Shown: piece by piece, positions 63,069-64,000 of the stretch | Position numbering within the stretch: position 1 is the stretch's first letter | Layout of the letters: each line of letters starts with the position of its first letter | Origin: Flavobacterium lacus | GTDB lineage: Bacteria; Bacteroidota; Bacteroidia; Flavobacteriales; Flavobacteriaceae | DNA length: 64,000 nt | Assembly: GCF_003268815.1 (NCBI RefSeq) | Contig: NZ_QLSV01000005.1 | Coordinates: forward strand, 124,001 to 188,000 | Reading direction: 5' to 3' | Notes under the pieces: generated by a model | What the model was told of the DNA's origin: nothing | The model's database searches: none | Seen by the model: the letters and a program-made list of their open reading frames with translations, nothing else | Position numbers and translations under genes: made by a program

Positions 63069-64000
63069 ATGCCAAACGAAAAAAAATCAATCTTTAAAAC
63101 ATTTTTCAGAAAAAACTTCAGAAGACTGGAAGGATTTATTTTTTATTTAAAGTCTTTTTTATCGCCAAGACAATTTATTTATTTAGCCTGTTTTTTGGTG
63201 GGAATTTCCTCTGCTTTGGCTGTAATAGTGCTAAAAACTTTTGCTCACTGGGTGTACGTTTTTGCACAATACATCGATTCTATTTTTCATTTGCCTTACA
63301 GTAACAGTACACTTCCCATTATCGGAATTGTGCTTACTGCTTTTGTGGTTAAAAAAGTATTAGACGGTTCCATCGAAAAAGGAACGTCTCAAATTATGTA
63401 TGCCGTTGCAAAAAAGTCGGGGATCATGCCAAAAAAGCAAATGTATGCTCAGATTATAACCAGTTCACTTACGGTTGGTATGGGTGGATCTGCCGGATTA
63501 GAATCGCCTATCACCATCACCGGAGCTGCTTTTGGAAGTAATTTTGCACAAAATTATCGCTTGAGTTATAAAGACAGAACGTTACTTTTAGCTTGTGGAG
63601 TTGCTGCCGGAATTGCTGCTGCGTTTAACGCTCCAATTGCAGGAGTGCTGTTTGCCATTGAAGTAGTTTTGATGGATGTAAGCATCACCGCATTTATTCC
63701 AATCATGATTTCGTCGGCAACGGGCGCAATTGTTTCAGCCATTTTGTTGAAAGATGAAATTCTATTTACGTTCAGTAAACAATTGGATTTTGATTATCAT
63801 AACTTACCTTTTTATATTTTATTGGGAGTAGTTTCAGGTTTTGTTTCCATAAATTATGCCAGAACCTTCCGGAAAATTGAACATCATTTTGAAAAATCAA
63901 AACTGAAACCAATTCGAAAAGCTTTCTACGGGGCTTTCATTTTGGCTATTCTTATTTTCTTTTTCCCAACTCTATTTGGTGAAGGATATGAAAGTATTAA
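63069..64000 (+). CDS. ClC-family chloride channel/transporter, N-terminal part (cut by window edge)
   Basis: 310 codons are visible and the frame is open at the right edge. It starts MPNEKKSIFKTFFRKNFRRL and has hydrophobic helices from about 33. GMGGSAGLESPITITGAAFGSNF corresponds to the ClC filter motif GxxxGxEGP, with the Glu retained at the gating position. GVAAGIAAAFNAPIAGVLFAIEVV is the second signature (GxFNxPxAGxxFAxE). It moves chloride, possibly with proton exchange. A 37-nt gap separates it from ggt with no terminator, so read-through is possible. Confidence 0.9.
   Translation, partial: MPNEKKSIFKTFFRKNFRRLEGFIFYLKSFLSPRQFIYLACFLVGISSALAVIVLKTFAHWVYVFAQYIDSIFHLPYSNSTLPIIGIVLTAFVVKKVLDGSIEKGTSQIMYAVAKKSGIMPKKQMYAQIITSSLTVGMGGSAGLESPITITGAAFGSNFAQNYRLSYKDRTLLLACGVAAGIAAAFNAPIAGVLFAIEVVLMDVSITAFIPIMISSATGAIVSAILLKDEILFTFSKQLDFDYHNLPFYILLGVVSGFVSINYARTFRKIEHHFEKSKLKPIRKAFYGAFILAILIFFFPTLFGEGYESI

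Noticed and set aside
1..64000. tRNA, rRNA, riboswitch and insertion-sequence genes
   Set aside because: I looked through the intergenic regions for cloverleaf-like stems with CCA ends, conserved riboswitch cores and transposase frames and saw none I could support; tools such as tRNAscan-SE or Rfam could still find something.

Overview
The window is chromosomal DNA from a low-GC Bacteroidota bacterium, most likely a Flavobacteriaceae close to Flavobacterium. Three things point there. The promoters carry the TAnnTTTG -7 box. The gene set is typical of the group: a LuxC-type acyl-CoA reductase beside serC-serA, a BatA-type VWA protein, YfhO, DUF4834, a 7TMR-DISM hybrid kinase and short sigma/anti-sigma pairs. 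Many intergenic gaps hold palindromic and degenerate short repeats of the kind common in these genomes. I found no rRNA, tRNA, insertion sequence, transposase, integrase, prophage or CRISPR array.

Layout. 1-5.4 kb: start of ychF (cut by the left edge), a dicluster ferredoxin, an acyl-CoA reductase, serC and serA. 5.6-10 kb: small membrane proteins, folE-msrA and a LolD-like ATPase with a TIGR02757 protein. 10-19 kb: a DEAD-box-like helicase with DEFD in motif II; a translationally coupled run of BatA-like protein, dihydroorotase-like protein, small membrane protein and esterase; two small secreted proteins with an MBL hydrolase; and a large conserved protein of unknown function. 19-25 kb: bcp, an Fe-S-less nth, a 47-residue gene, an ECF-like sigma factor and uvrA. 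25-34.5 kb is the most accessory stretch: SLC13 permease, a secreted orphan followed by a 127-bp element with attC-like layout, flippase plus glycosyltransferase, a nucleotidyltransferase with a small partner, and YfhO. 34.8-39 kb: outer-membrane protein and GNAT-like protein facing an alpha-oxoamine synthase of the serine palmitoyltransferase type (possible sphingolipid or sulfonolipid locus), then a NYN/LOTUS protein. 39-50 kb: hybrid kinase, hemolysin III, rdgB, a second DEAD helicase, a TrmH-type methyltransferase, a sigma/anti-sigma pair and a zinc-less sirtuin. 50-64 kb: purB, a KefF-KefC pair, SIMPL, rhomboid, an LpxL-like acyltransferase, a class V aminotransferase, a 17-residue-repeat protein, an exported deformylase-like protein behind glmM, an AcpH-like protein with ggt, and the start of a ClC channel (cut by the right edge).

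Most genes are housekeeping. The unexplained structure is mainly between genes. At least five copies of one repeat family share ends (AGCCCCGATTGCAG..GGAAAGC and ..GCGGAAAGCGGGATTAG), three of them with an inner AGCGACC..GGAAGCTC core. There are also several palindromes and a set of degenerate 8-14 bp tandem arrays, one of which sits in frame inside glmM and one of which encodes the C-terminus of a glycosyltransferase. Several enzymes lack expected metal ligands (dihydroorotase-like protein, endonuclease III, sirtuin) or carry an unexpected signal peptide (peptide deformylase).
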